64,000 bases of DNA from Gigaspora rosea (lineage: Eukaryota; Glomeromycota; Glomeromycetes; Diversisporales; Gigasporaceae). The notes beneath the pieces were generated by a model that did no database searches, was not told the origin of the DNA, and saw only the letters and a list, made by a program, of their open reading frames with translations. Numbering within the stretch: the stretch's first letter is position 1; the number at the start of each line of letters is the position of its first letter. The translations under genes and the position numbers were made by a program. The stretch lies in the NCBI GenBank assembly GCA_003550325.1, contig QKWP01000486.1, forward strand, positions 68,714 through 132,713, given 5' to 3'. This document shows, piece by piece, positions 44,991 to 58,200 of this stretch.

Positions 44991-46766
44991 TTACAGCCTT
45001 TCAACAAAATTCAATGCTTCCGCTGCCCATGTATCTTTTGGTTTAATTTTTAATAATTTATACAAGTCGGCAATTGATTCGTTATGTCTTTTCATCATAT
45101 AATTAATTTCACACCAGTACCTTAGTGCTATTGTATTATTTGGCATAATTTCTAGCAGTCTATTTAAATCTTCCAATGCCTTATCATATTTGCTCATAAT
45201 AAAATATATTTTCCCTCGGTAGGTTAACTCAAATACATTAATTGATCTATTTTTTTCTAATGATTTTGTTAATTCATTGGTCAAATTAACAAGCATATTT
45301 TTATATCCACCCATAATAAAATAAACCTTATCTTGATATTCCAATGCTAATGCATTATTGTTTGGTTTTATGCTAATGTTTTCATTAGTCATTGCTGTCA
45401 ATTGAAATATATATACTGACAAGGTTAAATTCTAAACAAGTTAAAAACAATTAAACTCTTTGAATAAACTTACCAGAATATTTAAATCTTTTGTTGCCGA
45501 AGTTCACTTCTACTGATCCGCCTTGTGATCTAAATCCAACGCAAGGAAATAGAATACTTTCCAAATCGTTAGATAGATGGCAAGCAATTTCTTAAAATAT
45601 TTTATGATCATTAAATTTTTATCTATTTGGTTTAAAAAATATAAACTATAATTTCTAGAATATTGGTTACCCAAGTTGACTCCATTTTTAGTATAAAATA
45701 CTATTTATTCCTAAAATTTAGATAGCATCCAATTATATCACCAGTAGTATATCCAGGAGTATATGTAAAATTATATCTATCTGATAAATCATATGGCTCG
45801 CAACTTCCTGAACAAAAGAATATCCATCGTCACCATGAAAACCACACCCCATGATTTATTTTCTTCATTTTCTTTATTTTCCTTATATTCTTGTCCTAAG
45901 AAATTTATAGATATCAATTTATAATATAAGAAAATAAAATAAAAATTTATTATTACCAGGCATAAGCATATCATTTATATAAGCCGAATCATCTATCTTC
46001 TTATCATTTTGCTTTGTGCAATATTCAACTCCAATCATTCTTTTAAGAAAATAAAATTCAAAGGTTATAAAAAAAATCACCAAAACAAAGGTAATGCTTA
46101 TGATACAAAATAATTAATATTACCAGCAGGTACTATGTAAACACTGATGGCAAAAATTTCACATTATTTCCGCAAATTTTTATTAAAAAAAATCTTGTGA
46201 TAAATTCTTGTTAATTTTAATATAAAAATCTGCAGAAGTATATAAAATTCTTTCTGTAGGTGTATATGTCGTATTTGCCAGAACTATATCTGATTATGAA
46301 CATCGATAGTATAATAATGCACGCAGCCTTTGGTTACATGCTTTTGCTACTATCCTGCTGATACCCATGTATTCATCATTTCATGCCAGATAACAAGAAA
46401 AATATTACCTATTTTTTCCTTTGTTTATAATTTCAACTTCAAAGTAAAATATCCCATATTCTGAAGGAATTGGATGATTTGCTAGAATGATTGCAGCTTT
46501 ACAGTCGTCAGGGTCTTTAATTAAAAGGCTTTTTTTAATAAATTTAAGCTATGATGATATACTTTAAAGGCAATTATTATGGTAACATATTAAATATGTT
46601 TCAGCAAGTTCTTATTTTCATAATTACCTGTATAAGTCACCTTAAGTCCACTTGAATTTATGTCGATAAATGATGATTTATATTTGATATCCCATGCAGT
46701 CAGCAAAATAACATCATCATTATTTCCCATTATGTCAAAATTCAATTCAAGTTTTTCGTTGAACAT
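44991..46766 (-). pseudogene. SPRY-TPR gene, copy B
   Basis: Exons in gene order: 46628-46766 (ATG; WDIKYKSSFIDI, SSGLKVTYT), 46409-46514 (AAIILANHPIPSE, GIFYFEVEII), 45957-46039 (NRMIGVEYCTKQND), 45671-45895 (NKSWG, HGDDGYSF, TPGYTTGDIIGCYLNF), 45474-45590 (FPCVGFRSQGGSVEVNFG), 44991-45394 (TPR exon). The first five make a B30.2/SPRY domain, a protein-interaction beta-sandwich. The last has about three TPR-like helical pairs (GKIYFIMSKYDKALEDLNRL, RYWCEINYMMKRHNESIADL) and ends TAA. GT-AG introns are in phase. Exon 4 has at least three single-base deletions, in or beside homopolymers, so as written the frame is broken; the rest reads cleanly. Confidence 0.85.
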
Positions 46767-46781
46767 ACAAAAGTAAATAAT

Positions 46782-47725
46782 CGGGTGGCAATCAAATCGC
46801 CAACAATCACTTCACAGACATCAACCTACACTGACAATCATTTTACCGACAGGCTTTTTTACCGACACAAAATTTGCCGACACTTGATTTACTGACAAGT
46901 TCCTTTTCACTGACAAGTTGATTTTACCGATACACACTTCACCGACAGTTACATTTACCGACAAAATCAACTTACTGACAAGCTCATTTTGCCGAAAATA
47001 GAATATACCGACAAGCTTATTCTACTGACAATACAATTCGTCGACAATACGATTTGCCGACAATATAATTGCAACGCGTTGACATATGAGACCACAGCAA
47101 TGTAATAAACTACTAAGAATAATTACGTATTATGCAATTTATTAATAATGACAATAAAAATTGCACATTTTATTAATGATGATAATAATAATTATTGTCA
47201 CGGCTGATGCTGAAGTTATGATCTATTTTGATATAAAATTTTAAAATTTTCTTTGGATGTTATTTTTGCCTTTGTCTTATAGGGTTAGGGTAGGGTTTGG
47301 GTTAGATTTCATATTTATAGAGTATATGTGGATTTTAGCAGGGCTTATAGTTTCAAATCGAGAAACTATAACTTCAGCATCAACCGTGATACTTAAGGCA
47401 TCTGGCAAATTGTTTGTTGGCGAATTGTTTGTTGGTGAGTTGTATTGTCAGTAGAATAATCTTGTCGGTAAATTCTATTTTCGGTAAAATGAACTTGTCA
47501 GTAAGTTGATTTTGTCAGTAAAATTAACTGTTGGTGAAGTGTGTGTCGGTAAAATTAACTGTCGGTGATGTGTGTGTCGGTAAAATCAACGTGTCGGTGA
47601 AAACATGCTTGTCGGCAAATCGAGTGTCGGCGAGTTATTTGTTGGTAAAAAAAGCTTGTCGGTAAAATGGTTGTTGGTGTAGTGTTATGTCTGTAAAGTG
47701 ATTGTCGGTGAAATAATACGAATCC
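46782..47725. mobile_element. 944-bp foldback (FB-like) element
   Basis: A perfect 8-bp duplication TAAATAAT (46774-46781, 47726-47733) flanks two ~290-bp inverted arms. Each arm is made of 15-22 bp phrases ending TTTTACCGACAAG / CTTGTCGGTAAAA, more than ten per arm. The site is empty in copy A (about 60295), so the insertion is younger than the segmental duplication. The apparent ORFs here are arm sequence. Confidence 0.93.
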
Positions 47726-47733
47726 TAAATAAT

Positions 47734-50290
47734 TGGAGCAAAAGCAGAAGGATTTTATTTCTCCGTAAACTTTGATATGCAAGGTCATGCAAGTTTTGTC
47801 GTCCGCTGAGAATCTGCCATTCGCATTTTACTGATCAGCCAATATAGAATCCAATCAAATTGTATACGTACTTCGTTCTCCGAACTTATAACCTAATTTA
47901 TAGAAATACTTTCATTTTGCACATGAATATAACCATTTATTATTGAACACAATGCGTATTTGTATGCACCTTAGCCATCTCTGAGGATTTTGGCGATGAT
48001 CTTCAAAAGTATACGTAATTGGCCGGAAATTAATTTTTCAATTTTTTGAATCCAAAAAGGAATTTTGGCCTGTTCACAGAGAACTGGTCTATGATGATTT
48101 TTTATTAATTAACGTCTGTGGTTTCATTAGTATAAATTTGCGCAATAATAATTTAATGTTAAAAATTAGCATTAACTGACAAATATAGCTAATGCATTAA
48201 GGATGAAAAGTCTCAAAAAGTCATAAATCTAAATAAAAATATACAATTATACGCTCTCTAACGATTTTACTCAGGCTTACGGGTCTTTTTATACAGTACT
48301 TGAATTTTTCTCCCATAGTTTCTAAAGAGTTACTTTAGAAAACCTGTCTCAGGTCGATTCCTTTAAAGGGTCATGACCCTTATATATTATTATCGATCAA
48401 AATTTCAAGTTTCGAAATTTAACTGTGTGAGTAGTATAGATTTTTTTTGACAATTTTCATAAATTTTGATTTAATAACTCTTTCAAAATTTCCAAATTGT
48501 AAATATATATAGTCGTCATATAAATGTTATAAATGATCAGCGAATTATAAATCAGAAAAGCGGCGACAACATTTTATAGGCTGGAGTTCTATACTTAGAC
48601 CTTACACTTTAGAATAATATTTTATTAAACATGTATGTATTTTTATATAATAATATTATTATTGTTTTATATATCTGGATCCATAATATTCTCTAATAAA
48701 ACAATTTTACTAAAATTAGGTTTAGTTATTTTGATCCTAAAATTTGAGTCAAGTGTAGCAGGAGCTGGACAATTCTAAAATTCAGTAGAGTAATGCTTAC
48801 AATACGACTAGAAAAACAGCGATATTTGTGGGCTGGGCCCTAATTCTTAGGTTTTACATTTTAGAACAATATATATTGCATTAAATTATTTCAGAAAATT
48901 TGCGGAATTGAGTTTATGCGGTTTGGTAAAACGAATTCTAAACTTTAGTGACTAAAAAATATTCAATTGCTGCTTAATGGTTTTATTACGTGGAGTATAT
49001 AAAAACACTTTAAGAAATAATTAATAATAGCGATACAAAATTAAATTAATTTAATTTTATATAAATATTGTTAAATACCCTTAAATTATTTTCATATCAA
49101 TCACATAATTAAAAGTCATTAAAATTAAAGTTTGTTTTATAAACCCATGTAAACCAATTTATAAATCTGCCAATATGTATATATAATACATAATATTATT
49201 AATTAACGATAAAAATTTTGATATATCATATAAATCAAGTTTGTTTTTAAAATTTTGGCGACCGTGACAGATCTGGATAGTAAAGTCCTCCACTCAGCTT
49301 CAGAAATAAATAAAGAGCATTTAAACATTCGCATACGATTTATAGTATAGCTTGAAAAAATATCACTTGATATCATCATCATTAGATATTTTTAGAAATC
49401 TAATTAAAGTATTACCCAAGATTATAACCAAAGTTCCAAAAGAAAATTATGTTCACAAATCTTTTATTTTACGATCAAAATCAAATTTATGACAAGTAGG
49501 TTGTCAACGCGGGTTGATTAATGATAATTTACTCAAAGTCGTCTGTTTCTAAATCATTGCATCGGGATCACACACTTGACACCAAGCTCATGTGATCATT
49601 AAATTTCAAAATATTTACCGACTAGTTAGCATACTAAATTTTTATTTTATTTAATAATGATTTGTTTGATGTAATATGTATAAATAATATTATATTATTC
49701 TAAAGAATTGTGTTGGGCTGCAAGTGTAAATCTTTTCTCCATGGTTTGACTCATATGCCAACTGAGGTAATTTAGGTGTCACCGGCGATTGACATCTGAG
49801 GTATCATCTGAGCAAGAACCGATCTGAGGCATAGCATATACTGTAAATAGCGAACACACCAGATTTTTGAACGATTCTTTGTTCGCAATTAATCCTTGAG
49901 CTGATCTTAATAAATCTTTGACATAGTAAGCAAAAAATCTTAACTGATAACTTAAACTATGACAGGCAATAATGTTAAATATAATTAAACACATTTATTT
50001 TAATAGAATATCTCAAATTATCATTAGTATTTTAAATTTCATTACAAATCATTAATAATATAGATATTCCTATGTTTATATTATATATGTACTTTAAATA
50101 TTTTATCGAACTCTATTACGGCAAAACAATAATAGTGAACGTTATGAGAGATACATTTTTCCAAAATTAAATTTTTACTAGTTCTGTTATTTCCCTATAA
50201 CTATAAAAATTCCATTATAATTTTTTTTTTATTTTGATATTTTTAACCCTAAATTTAAAAAATAAAACGAATTAAACTATTAAAAATTTT
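47734..50290. other. Noncoding DNA shared with 60300-62715
   Basis: Colinear with copy A throughout but without a conserved open frame. Short frames such as 49779-49994 share the phrase FTVYAMPQIGSCS with 62096-62377 but frame and ends are not conserved. Recognisable landmarks are CAGGCTTACGGGTCTTTT and TTTTGGCGACCGTGACAGATC. Confidence 0.6.
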
Positions 50291-50738
50291 TTATGCAGCA
50301 GCAGCAGCAGCCCCTGACAATATTGTAACTGAATTATTCATATTGGGTTTCATTATCTCCAAAGAAATATGGTAATAAGAATCTCTTGAATATTGTTGCG
50401 GTTCAATATTTATCATTGAAATATTGTTAATATGATTAAAAAAGAATTTCCGAAATTGTTTAAATATGAGAAAGCTAAAATGCCAAAAGTATATACGTAA
50501 TTAGAAATATTTAAATATTCAACCATTACTTTAAAAATATTCAACTGGATGTCTTATAATAATTACCTATATTCTGTTATAGTTTTCAAAATTTTCTTAA
50601 AGGTAGGAGAGCTTCGTAGGTACACCAAACACCAAGAGCTCCACCCAAAGCCAGTGGGTTAATTAATAACAGTATTAAACAAACTAAACATATAGATGGT
50701 AATGAAATGAGTCGGATCGACGAATAGTTATAATACAT
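50291..50738 (-). pseudogene. Small membrane-protein gene, copy B (frameshifted)
   Basis: Same two-exon gene as at 62716-63162. Exon 1 is 50567-50738 and exon 2 lies below about 50478, ending with six Ala codons and TAA at 50291-50293. Exon 1 is one base shorter than in copy A: the T-run after the codons for LLPLRKF has lost a T, giving an immediate TGA. All else is closely conserved (NPLALGGALGVWCTYEA). The loss is in a homopolymer, so a sequencing error cannot be excluded. Confidence 0.75.
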
Positions 50739-50984
50739 AGTAAAGTTAATATATATTTTATAAAGAATTGACAATTTTTGGTCAGAAATTTTTTTTTTTT
50801 TAAAAAAAAAAATAGTAAGCCGATTATAACGATAATGCATCAGCATGTTTGATCTTGGTAAATTAGGAATAATTGCTGTAAGGTTCTCTTACACGATGTC
50901 TAATTTACCTTTATGATGATCATCATCTTGTTATTTTTCACATAAACATGTTTATTTAAATTGAAACTCAGTCGACAATACCCT

Positions 50985-51070
50985 AAAATCATGATAATAC
51001 AGTTAATTTGGCAAATGATTGGCTACACGTGCCGAAATGCGGCACGTGATCATTTGCCAAACTGTATTCT
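50985..51070. mobile_element. Short palindromic insertion, copy B only
   Basis: AATACAGTTAATTTGGCAAATGAT...CACGTGCCG is followed by its near-complement CGGCACGTGATCATTTGCC and AAACTGTATT. The matching site in copy A lacks it. Probably a tiny MITE. Confidence 0.65.
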
Positions 51071-51989
51071 TTTCGAATGATACAATTACATACATATGAG
51101 TGACAATCAGCATTATAAATTTTAAATTATCACCTTACAGGATTTGCACTTGTGATAAATTTAAACTTATGGCGTAACGGTAACGCCATCTTTTATGTAT
51201 ACAGTATAAATCATCCTAAACACGCACGCACGTCTATATAAAACCGAGATCCAATGATTTGTAAATAGTAACAATTTTGAAAGTAATAAATAATTTATTA
51301 ATAAAGATTTATATAGAGTCTACGTGATTTATTTAATTCAACTTGTTACAAATTGGATAGAACCTTAGTTCATTATTTAGCCCATTGTCAGTTTAATTTT
51401 CGATTCTTGGCGAAATGGATTATCCCAAAGTTTAGTCAGTCAAAATGTTTAGTACATAACAAATCAATGCACTCTATTATTGTAAAAACTTGAATAGATT
51501 TTTTTTTAAAATATAAGTTATAGATAAAAATCAGAGTCACACTCTTGAATTTAAATACTATATTTATTGTTATTTCTATACTACTTTCAAAATTCAGTCA
51601 ATTTAATCCGCATGGTTTGGGCTTATTTATAAATAGGCATAAGAAAATTTCAGGCTAATCTAATTTACCAATACAGGTTTTTTTAAGGATTGGAAAATCA
51701 ATCTGTTTGTTTTTTTTTTTTTTTTTTTTTTTACATGATATCTTGCAAACCAAATTTGAATTTTTTTTTAACTTAGTCGTACATTAGTAACCAAGGGATT
51801 CTCTAAATTTTTTTTTATCTTTAACATCTAAGACATATGTCAAATGTTAGACATATCGTCATATCACAAGTTAACGAGACATAAAACGGTCACGTCACTG
51901 ATTATTCTGATCTATACTTTAATCATAGCCATCTCTTTATTCAACAAGCGTTTATTTCAGTACATTTTTATGCTGATCTTATAATCATA

Positions 51990-52747
51990 TCCACCGATTT
52001 GATTTTTAGGGGTCTTTTTCGATAAACCATTACACAAACTTCTGCTATTAAGTGACGTGAAGAATAACAAACGAAACCTTCAAATAAAATAGTTTTTTGG
52101 CCTCTATATGAGATAAATAAGCAATAAATATTCAAAGAACAGCTACGCCAAGCTGTAAAAGGAAGCACTATTACTAGTTGTTGAAGCGTTTTGGTATTTT
52201 CGGGTAAAAAAGGATCGGTTTGTCATTGTTTGATCGGTTGTATAATGGGTAAGGGTAAATTCGGAAGAACTTTTCAGAAAAACTACCTTTTTAACTTACT
52301 TTCAGCTAATAATTAAACATGTAGATATTACAATATTCTATACACTCAATTATGGATTATAAGTAAGTTTAAAAGACCGTTGTTGTCAAAACTCACTTTG
52401 TAATAAATTTTAATAGCAAATAATTCTCGATCATGATTGGTTAATTTTGGGGAGAAACCAAATCGGTGGATATGCGGAGTGCTATTTTCTTTACCTAAAT
52501 TAATAGTCTTTCTAAAATAAGCCCATCTACTTACCAAATTTTTTTTATTAATGCTATCTGCATTTACAAGAACTTTGTAAATCTTATAATATTTTTTATA
52601 TGAGTCACATTTTCTTTAGCGCCAAGTAACGCTTCTTCATGTCTTGTTTTTTTTCATTATCTTTAAACCGTACTAAACTAAACATTTGGAACAAGTTTTT
52701 TCCTTGTAAAACTTCAACACGATTGACAATATAAGAATCCATAATAT
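51990..52747 (-). pseudogene. Decayed gene of unknown function, copy A
   Basis: The frame opens at an acceptor (CAG, 52748-52750) with ATG at 52742 and reads MDSYIVNRVEVLQGKNLFQM, then in shifted frames EEALLGAKENVTHIKN, NADSINKKNLVSRWAYFRKT and HRFGFSPKLTNHDRELFAIK. It probably continues below 52190 as SYRGQKTILFEGFVCYSS. I do not recognise a family. The 51985-52478 part, bounded by the inverted repeat ATATCCACCGATTTG / CAAATCGGTGGATAT, is missing from copy B. Because readable frame runs across the 52478 boundary, deletion from B is a better guess than insertion into A. Confidence 0.45.
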
Positions 52748-53790
52748 CTGAAAATAATTTTATTAGAAAACAAAGAAGCATATAATATAATCTTATCTAT
52801 GATAAATGATTACATAATTATTGGGCATATAGGTTTTGCTTCAGATCGCGTCTTGATTTAGATGTCAAGGTGAATAACTTGTTAATTGGTCACCCGAGGT
52901 ACCTCAGTTATATCATATGAGCAAACTGCATTATTATTTGATAATTTTTATTGTTCAACTTTATATTAACACTTTAAAGAATATTGATTCAAGGTTTCAA
53001 TAAAAATAGAAACAGAGGCCCGGAGCCTTAATACGTAGTATAGTTTAATACGTAGCTTTTCTTAAAATATATTGTTTAAAATAACTATGTTACCACTGAC
53101 AACAGTAATAATGATAATTTTGAAAGTATAAACACAAACTGGTTATATCGAAATTTTTGAAACATTAGTAAAAAAATTAAAATATTGTTACTGTGAGTTA
53201 TATCAACATTTTATATTAAATTTTCAAAAAAAAACGTTAATATTGAAAGATTTTACTATCAAATCATTATATCCAAATGTCAGTATAACCAGAGCGACGT
53301 GAATAATATTTATTATTTAATGCTCGTTCAATAAATTCATATACAGATTTAAATTTAGTAATTTTTATTATATAATATAATAATATTTTTAACTTGCACC
53401 AGTGTTAATAACTGGTATGCTATATCTCAAAAACACATAAAAATGAGGTTGGGCGTCTTAAATAAAATGTTCAGAACTTCTGAATCAGGATTTGACCCAT
53501 TATATATAACCCCACCCTAATTTTCATGCATATATGCAACTACACCATAACCCTAAATTTAGTAAAAAAAATTTTTTTTTTAATTGGAAATAGGATGTTA
53601 ATCTTAACAAGCGGTATAAGTTATAATAATTCATAATATAAAAAATACAAAAATTATAGAATTGTTTCAACATGACAATAAGAAAAGAATGCTCAATTTA
53701 AAAGCTTCATTTTACTTGATTTAATAATCTAAATATCAATATAAAAATAAGCAATAAATTTGTGTAATCATAAGTAATTTCAATACTACA

Positions 53791-55162
53791 TCACTTACCA
53801 TCGGGAATTTCAACATCATTGATGCATCGACTCTCTGAAATATGTATAATGTAAAAATACTAAACAACAAATTAAATTTAATTTAAGAAAATAAATATCA
53901 TTGCCTGCATTTACTTTATTGACAAAAATTTTACAATTAATAATACATTGTTAATTTTTTAAAAATATGATTAAAAATTATTACCTGGTTTAGGAAGGTT
54001 TGAAAAATTCAAAACTCGACTTGTATAAATTGCTTGCGGATGTGACTGATAAATTAATCGTGTTGATTTGGCTTGATTATATGTTAAAAAATTCTTATCA
54101 AAATCTTTAATATTTTTAACTTGTTATATAACTCAGATTCTTCATTTCTCAAATCTTCAAAAAAACAATTTAGCATATAACCTAATTTCCCAGCGGTTGG
54201 TCTGTTTTGTGGTTCAGCATCTAAGCATTTATTCATTAAATCCAAAAATAATTGAGGAACTTTGCATCTAATCTTAGGTCTATGACCAAGACAAATTTTA
54301 ATTGCTAGATCTTAATTATGTGGAATATCATGATATGGTGGATATCCTGTAAAAACTTCTGACATAATTATTCCAAAAGAATAAATATCTGATTTCTTAG
54401 TATATTCTTTTCCATTTGTATACAATACTTCTGGTGCAATATAGGGAAGTACACCAAAAAATGCTTTAGAACTTGAGTCTTGTGATACTGACTTACATAA
54501 TCCAAAATCAGTAATATAAGGATTAAATATATTATGATTAACTATATTTCCAGAATGAAAATCTTTATGCAATAAGTCAGCTTTATGAATAGTATTAAGA
54601 CCAAGAGCTATGCAATATAGATTAGCTATTTTAGAAGTCCAATCTAATTCATCATATTTATTATTTAACAATTTTCGAAGACTTCCTTGTTGTGCATACT
54701 CAATAACCATCATATAATTACCATCTTTTGGATTCTTAGTTATTCCATAAATTGCAATTGCTGAATGGCCTCATGTTTGTGTTGATTTTCAATCTAAAAT
54801 ATATTAATTAGAATAAATAAACTTATTGTATTTTAAATAATAATAAATTAAGGCTTATATATACTTCTTCTAAAAATTCTTGTTTTATATCTTTAGAATT
54901 ATCAAGACTTTTTAAACAAACATTTTCGTGACCACATCTATCCCATTTGTTTTTATCAGGCCCCCAAATATATCCATCAATCCATATTGCTTTGAAAACA
55001 GTACCAAAACCTCCTTTAGCAAGATACTTTATATTTGCAAATTTGCCAAAGGGTATCCATTCAATAATATCTTTAAATTCTTTTGCATTAAATTGTATTT
55101 GTTGAATTAATTGATCAATACATTTATTGCCACTTGTCCAATTATGAAATTCTTTCTTAAAT
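53791..55162 (-). pseudogene. TKL-like protein kinase, copy A (best preserved)
   Basis: Exons: 54865-55162 (FHNWTSGN, IEWIPFGKFANIKYL, intact Gly loop KGGFGTVFKA, VCLKSL with the ATP-binding Lys, donor GTATAT); 53985-54793 (MMVIEYAQQGSLRKLL hinge, LLHKDFHSGN catalytic loop, ITDFGLC metal-binding motif, APEVLYTNGK, KSDIYSFGIIM, QNRPTAGKLGYML); 53791-53834 (ESRCINDVEIPDGK, TGA). HKD replaces HRD; Lys, catalytic Asp, Asn and DFG Asp are all present. Breaks: one base missing in the His-rich start of exon 2 (near 54770), GAA changed to TAA in HNEDL (about 54315), and a shift near the C-terminus (about 54120). Exon 1 begins at an acceptor, so at least one upstream exon is missing or lies beyond the repeat array. 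Confidence 0.9.
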
Positions 55163-55261
55163 CTTAATAGAGCATTAAAAAATTATAAATATAAATATAA
55201 TTAAATATAAAATTTAATAAATAATACATACTGCCTATTATAGGTTAATATTCAATTAATT

Positions 55262-58200
55262 ATTGCATTATAATTATTATAATTTATATAGTAATTGTCT
55301 GTAAAAAATTCTGTATTATACTTATTCACTATAGTGATATAAGTGATTTAAATAGGGCAATATTAGCTAAATATTAGATCTATTGTGATTTGTATAGTAA
55401 AAAAATTTTGGTTATAGTACTTACTGACTATTGTGGTTATATAAGTTAGTTTTATACTAGAAAGAATATGAATCCTATATTGATTTACTGTAAAAAATTT
55501 TGACTACTGTACTTACATACTAAAGTTGCTGCATAAATGATGATAGGATTTTGTTAGTTTTATATTGAATATTCATAAATTGTAGTTATTTGCTGTAAAA
55601 AAATTCAGCTACTGAACTTACAGTCTATTGAGTTACAAAATGATTTAGACAGATTTTTGCTAATTTTGTATTGAATATTCAAAATTGTAGTGATTTACTG
55701 CAAAAAATTCAGTTACTGTACTTACGGTTTACTGTGATTACATAAGTAATTTTTATGGGTTAAGATTAGATAGTGATATGTTAGTTTTGTATTGAATCTA
55801 TTGTGTTTTGCCTTCTACTTACCTGCTATGTAATTTAGATTAGATTATATTAGTATTATACTGGATCTACTGTAATTTGTATAGTGATTTTCTGTAAAAA
55901 AATTCAGTTAATGTTTTACCGACTATTGTTGTTACATAAGTTGAAAAAAGATTATTTAGCTTTGTATTTATTATAATTCGTATAGTGATTTTTTATAAAA
56001 AAAATTTAGTTGCTGTACTTACCTGCAATAATCATCAAGTAATTTAGATAGGTCATATTAGTTTTTGTATTGAATTTATTGTGATTTCATAGTAATTTTC
56101 TATAAAAATTTCCGTTACTGTACTTACTAGCTATAGTGATACAAGTGATTTAGATAGGCTATGTTAGTTAAATATTGGATCTATTATGAATTGTATAGCT
56201 AATTTGCAATAAAAAATCAATTATTGTACTTACCGACTGTTATGGTTGCATAAGTTTAAATAGATTTATTCAGTTTTATATTAGATTTATCATGATTTAT
56301 ACAGTAATTCGCTAGAAAAAATCTGGTTACTATACTTACGAGCTATAGTAATGTAAGTAATTTAGAAAGTGTTATGTTAGTTTTGTATTGAATTTATTGT
56401 AATTTGTATAGTGATTTGTTGTAAAAGTTCGGTTAATATATTTACTTGCTGTGGTGATATTAGTGATTTATATAGGGTTATATTAGTTTTGCAATGAATT
56501 ATCGTAATTTGTAAAGTGATTATTGTAAAAAGTTCAGTACTGTACATACTGATTATATAAGTGATTTAGATAATGTTATGCTAGTCTTATCGTGATTTGT
56601 ATAGTGATTTGTTGCAAAAAAATTCAGCTACTGTACTTACGAACTATCGTTATTACATAAGTTTAAATAGAGTTATGTCAGTTTGTATTGAATCTATCAT
56701 GATTTGTACAATGATTTGATATAAAAAAATTCAGTTATTATACTTACTAACTATAGCGACATAAGTGATTTGGATAGGATTATATTAGTGATTTGTATAG
56801 TAATTTCCTATAAAAAAAAATTCGATTACTGTACTTACCGACTATAGTAGTTATATATGTTTATTATAGATAGCTATATCAGTTATGTTGAATCTGATTT
56901 TCTGTAAAAATTCGGTAACTGAACTTACATGCTATTATGTTATTTATATGATTTGGATAAGGTTATGTTGATTTTGTATTTGCTCTATTATGATTTGTAC
57001 AGTAATTTGTTGTAAAAAATTTTGGTTATTTACTTACGCGCTATCATATGTAAGTGGTTTTAGATAGGGTTAGTCAGTTTTTATTGAATTTATCGTAATT
57101 TGTACAGTGATTTGCTGTAAAAAAAATTCGGTTACTGTACTTACTCGCTATTATGTAATTTAAATAATTTAGATAAGGTTATGTTGGTTTGTATTTGCTC
57201 TATTATGATAGTGATTTGCTATAAAAAAAATTCAGTTACTGTATTTACATACTATTATGTTACATAAGGATTTAGACAAGATTATGTTAATTTTATATTG
57301 GCTCTATTGTGATTATATAGTGATCTGCTATAAAAAATTCGTCTACTATACTTACGACCTAGTGAAGTGAGTGAGTTATATTAGCTTTGTATTGGATTTA
57401 TTGTAGTTTGCTGCAAAAAAATTTCAGGTACTGTACTTACTTATCACTGTGGTTACATAAGATATAGTTATATCATCTTTGTATTGGATCTGTCATGATT
57501 GTATAGTGATTTGCTGTAAAAAAAATTCGGTTATGAACTTACCTACTATAGTAGTTATATAAGTTTGAATAGAATTATTTCAGTTTTGTATTAAATCTAT
57601 CATGATTTGTATAGTGATTGCTGTGCAAAAAAATCGGTACTGTACTTACGAGCTATAGTGGACCAATAAGATTATGAGGTAGATTAATCATGTCACAAAA
57701 TATTGTCGGTCCCGTGATCTACAAGCCATTCGGACTATAAATTTTACTTTGGATCAAAAAAAAACTCTTACTGAGAAACTTTCTTAGTAAGAATTTTTGG
57801 ATCCCAAGTAAAATTTATAATCCGAATGGTTTGTAGATTTTTTGTGACATGACTAATCTAAACCTAGAATTATGTTAGTTTTGTATTGGGTCTATTATGT
57901 AAAAAAATATCTAGTTACTGTACTTACGAGCTATAGTAACGTAAACGATTCAGATATAGTTATGTTGGATGCATAATGATTTGCCAGTGATTTTCTGTAA
58001 AAAAATTCGGTTACTATACTTACAGCCTATTGTGATTATATAAGTGATTTAGATAGGTTTATATAAGTTTTTTAATAGTAATTTATGTAAAAAAATTGAC
58101 TACTGTGCTTACTTGCTATAATGGCATTAAAATGATTTAGATAGAATTTTGTTAGTTTTGTATTGGATGTTTGTGAATTGTAGCGATTTGCTGTAAAAAA

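Larger units (their letters stand above)
26370..51630. repeat. Tandem segmental duplication, unit B
   Basis: From the phrase AAGAAAATTTCAGGCTAAT to TTTAATCCGCATGGTTTGG, this block is colinear with 51636-63880: decayed gene of unknown function, kinase, repeat array, SPRY-TPR gene, 3 kb of noncoding DNA, small membrane-protein gene. The doubled length is due to insertions, mainly at 31471-32304, 33396-35402, 35501-40158, 40469-42858, 43575-44948 and 46782-47725. Confidence 0.88.

Noticed and set aside
49779-49994. Shared short frame (FTVYAMPQIGSCS) with 62096-62377 as a gene
   Set aside because: Similarity is expected because both lie in the duplicated block; start, stop and frame beyond ~25 residues are not conserved.
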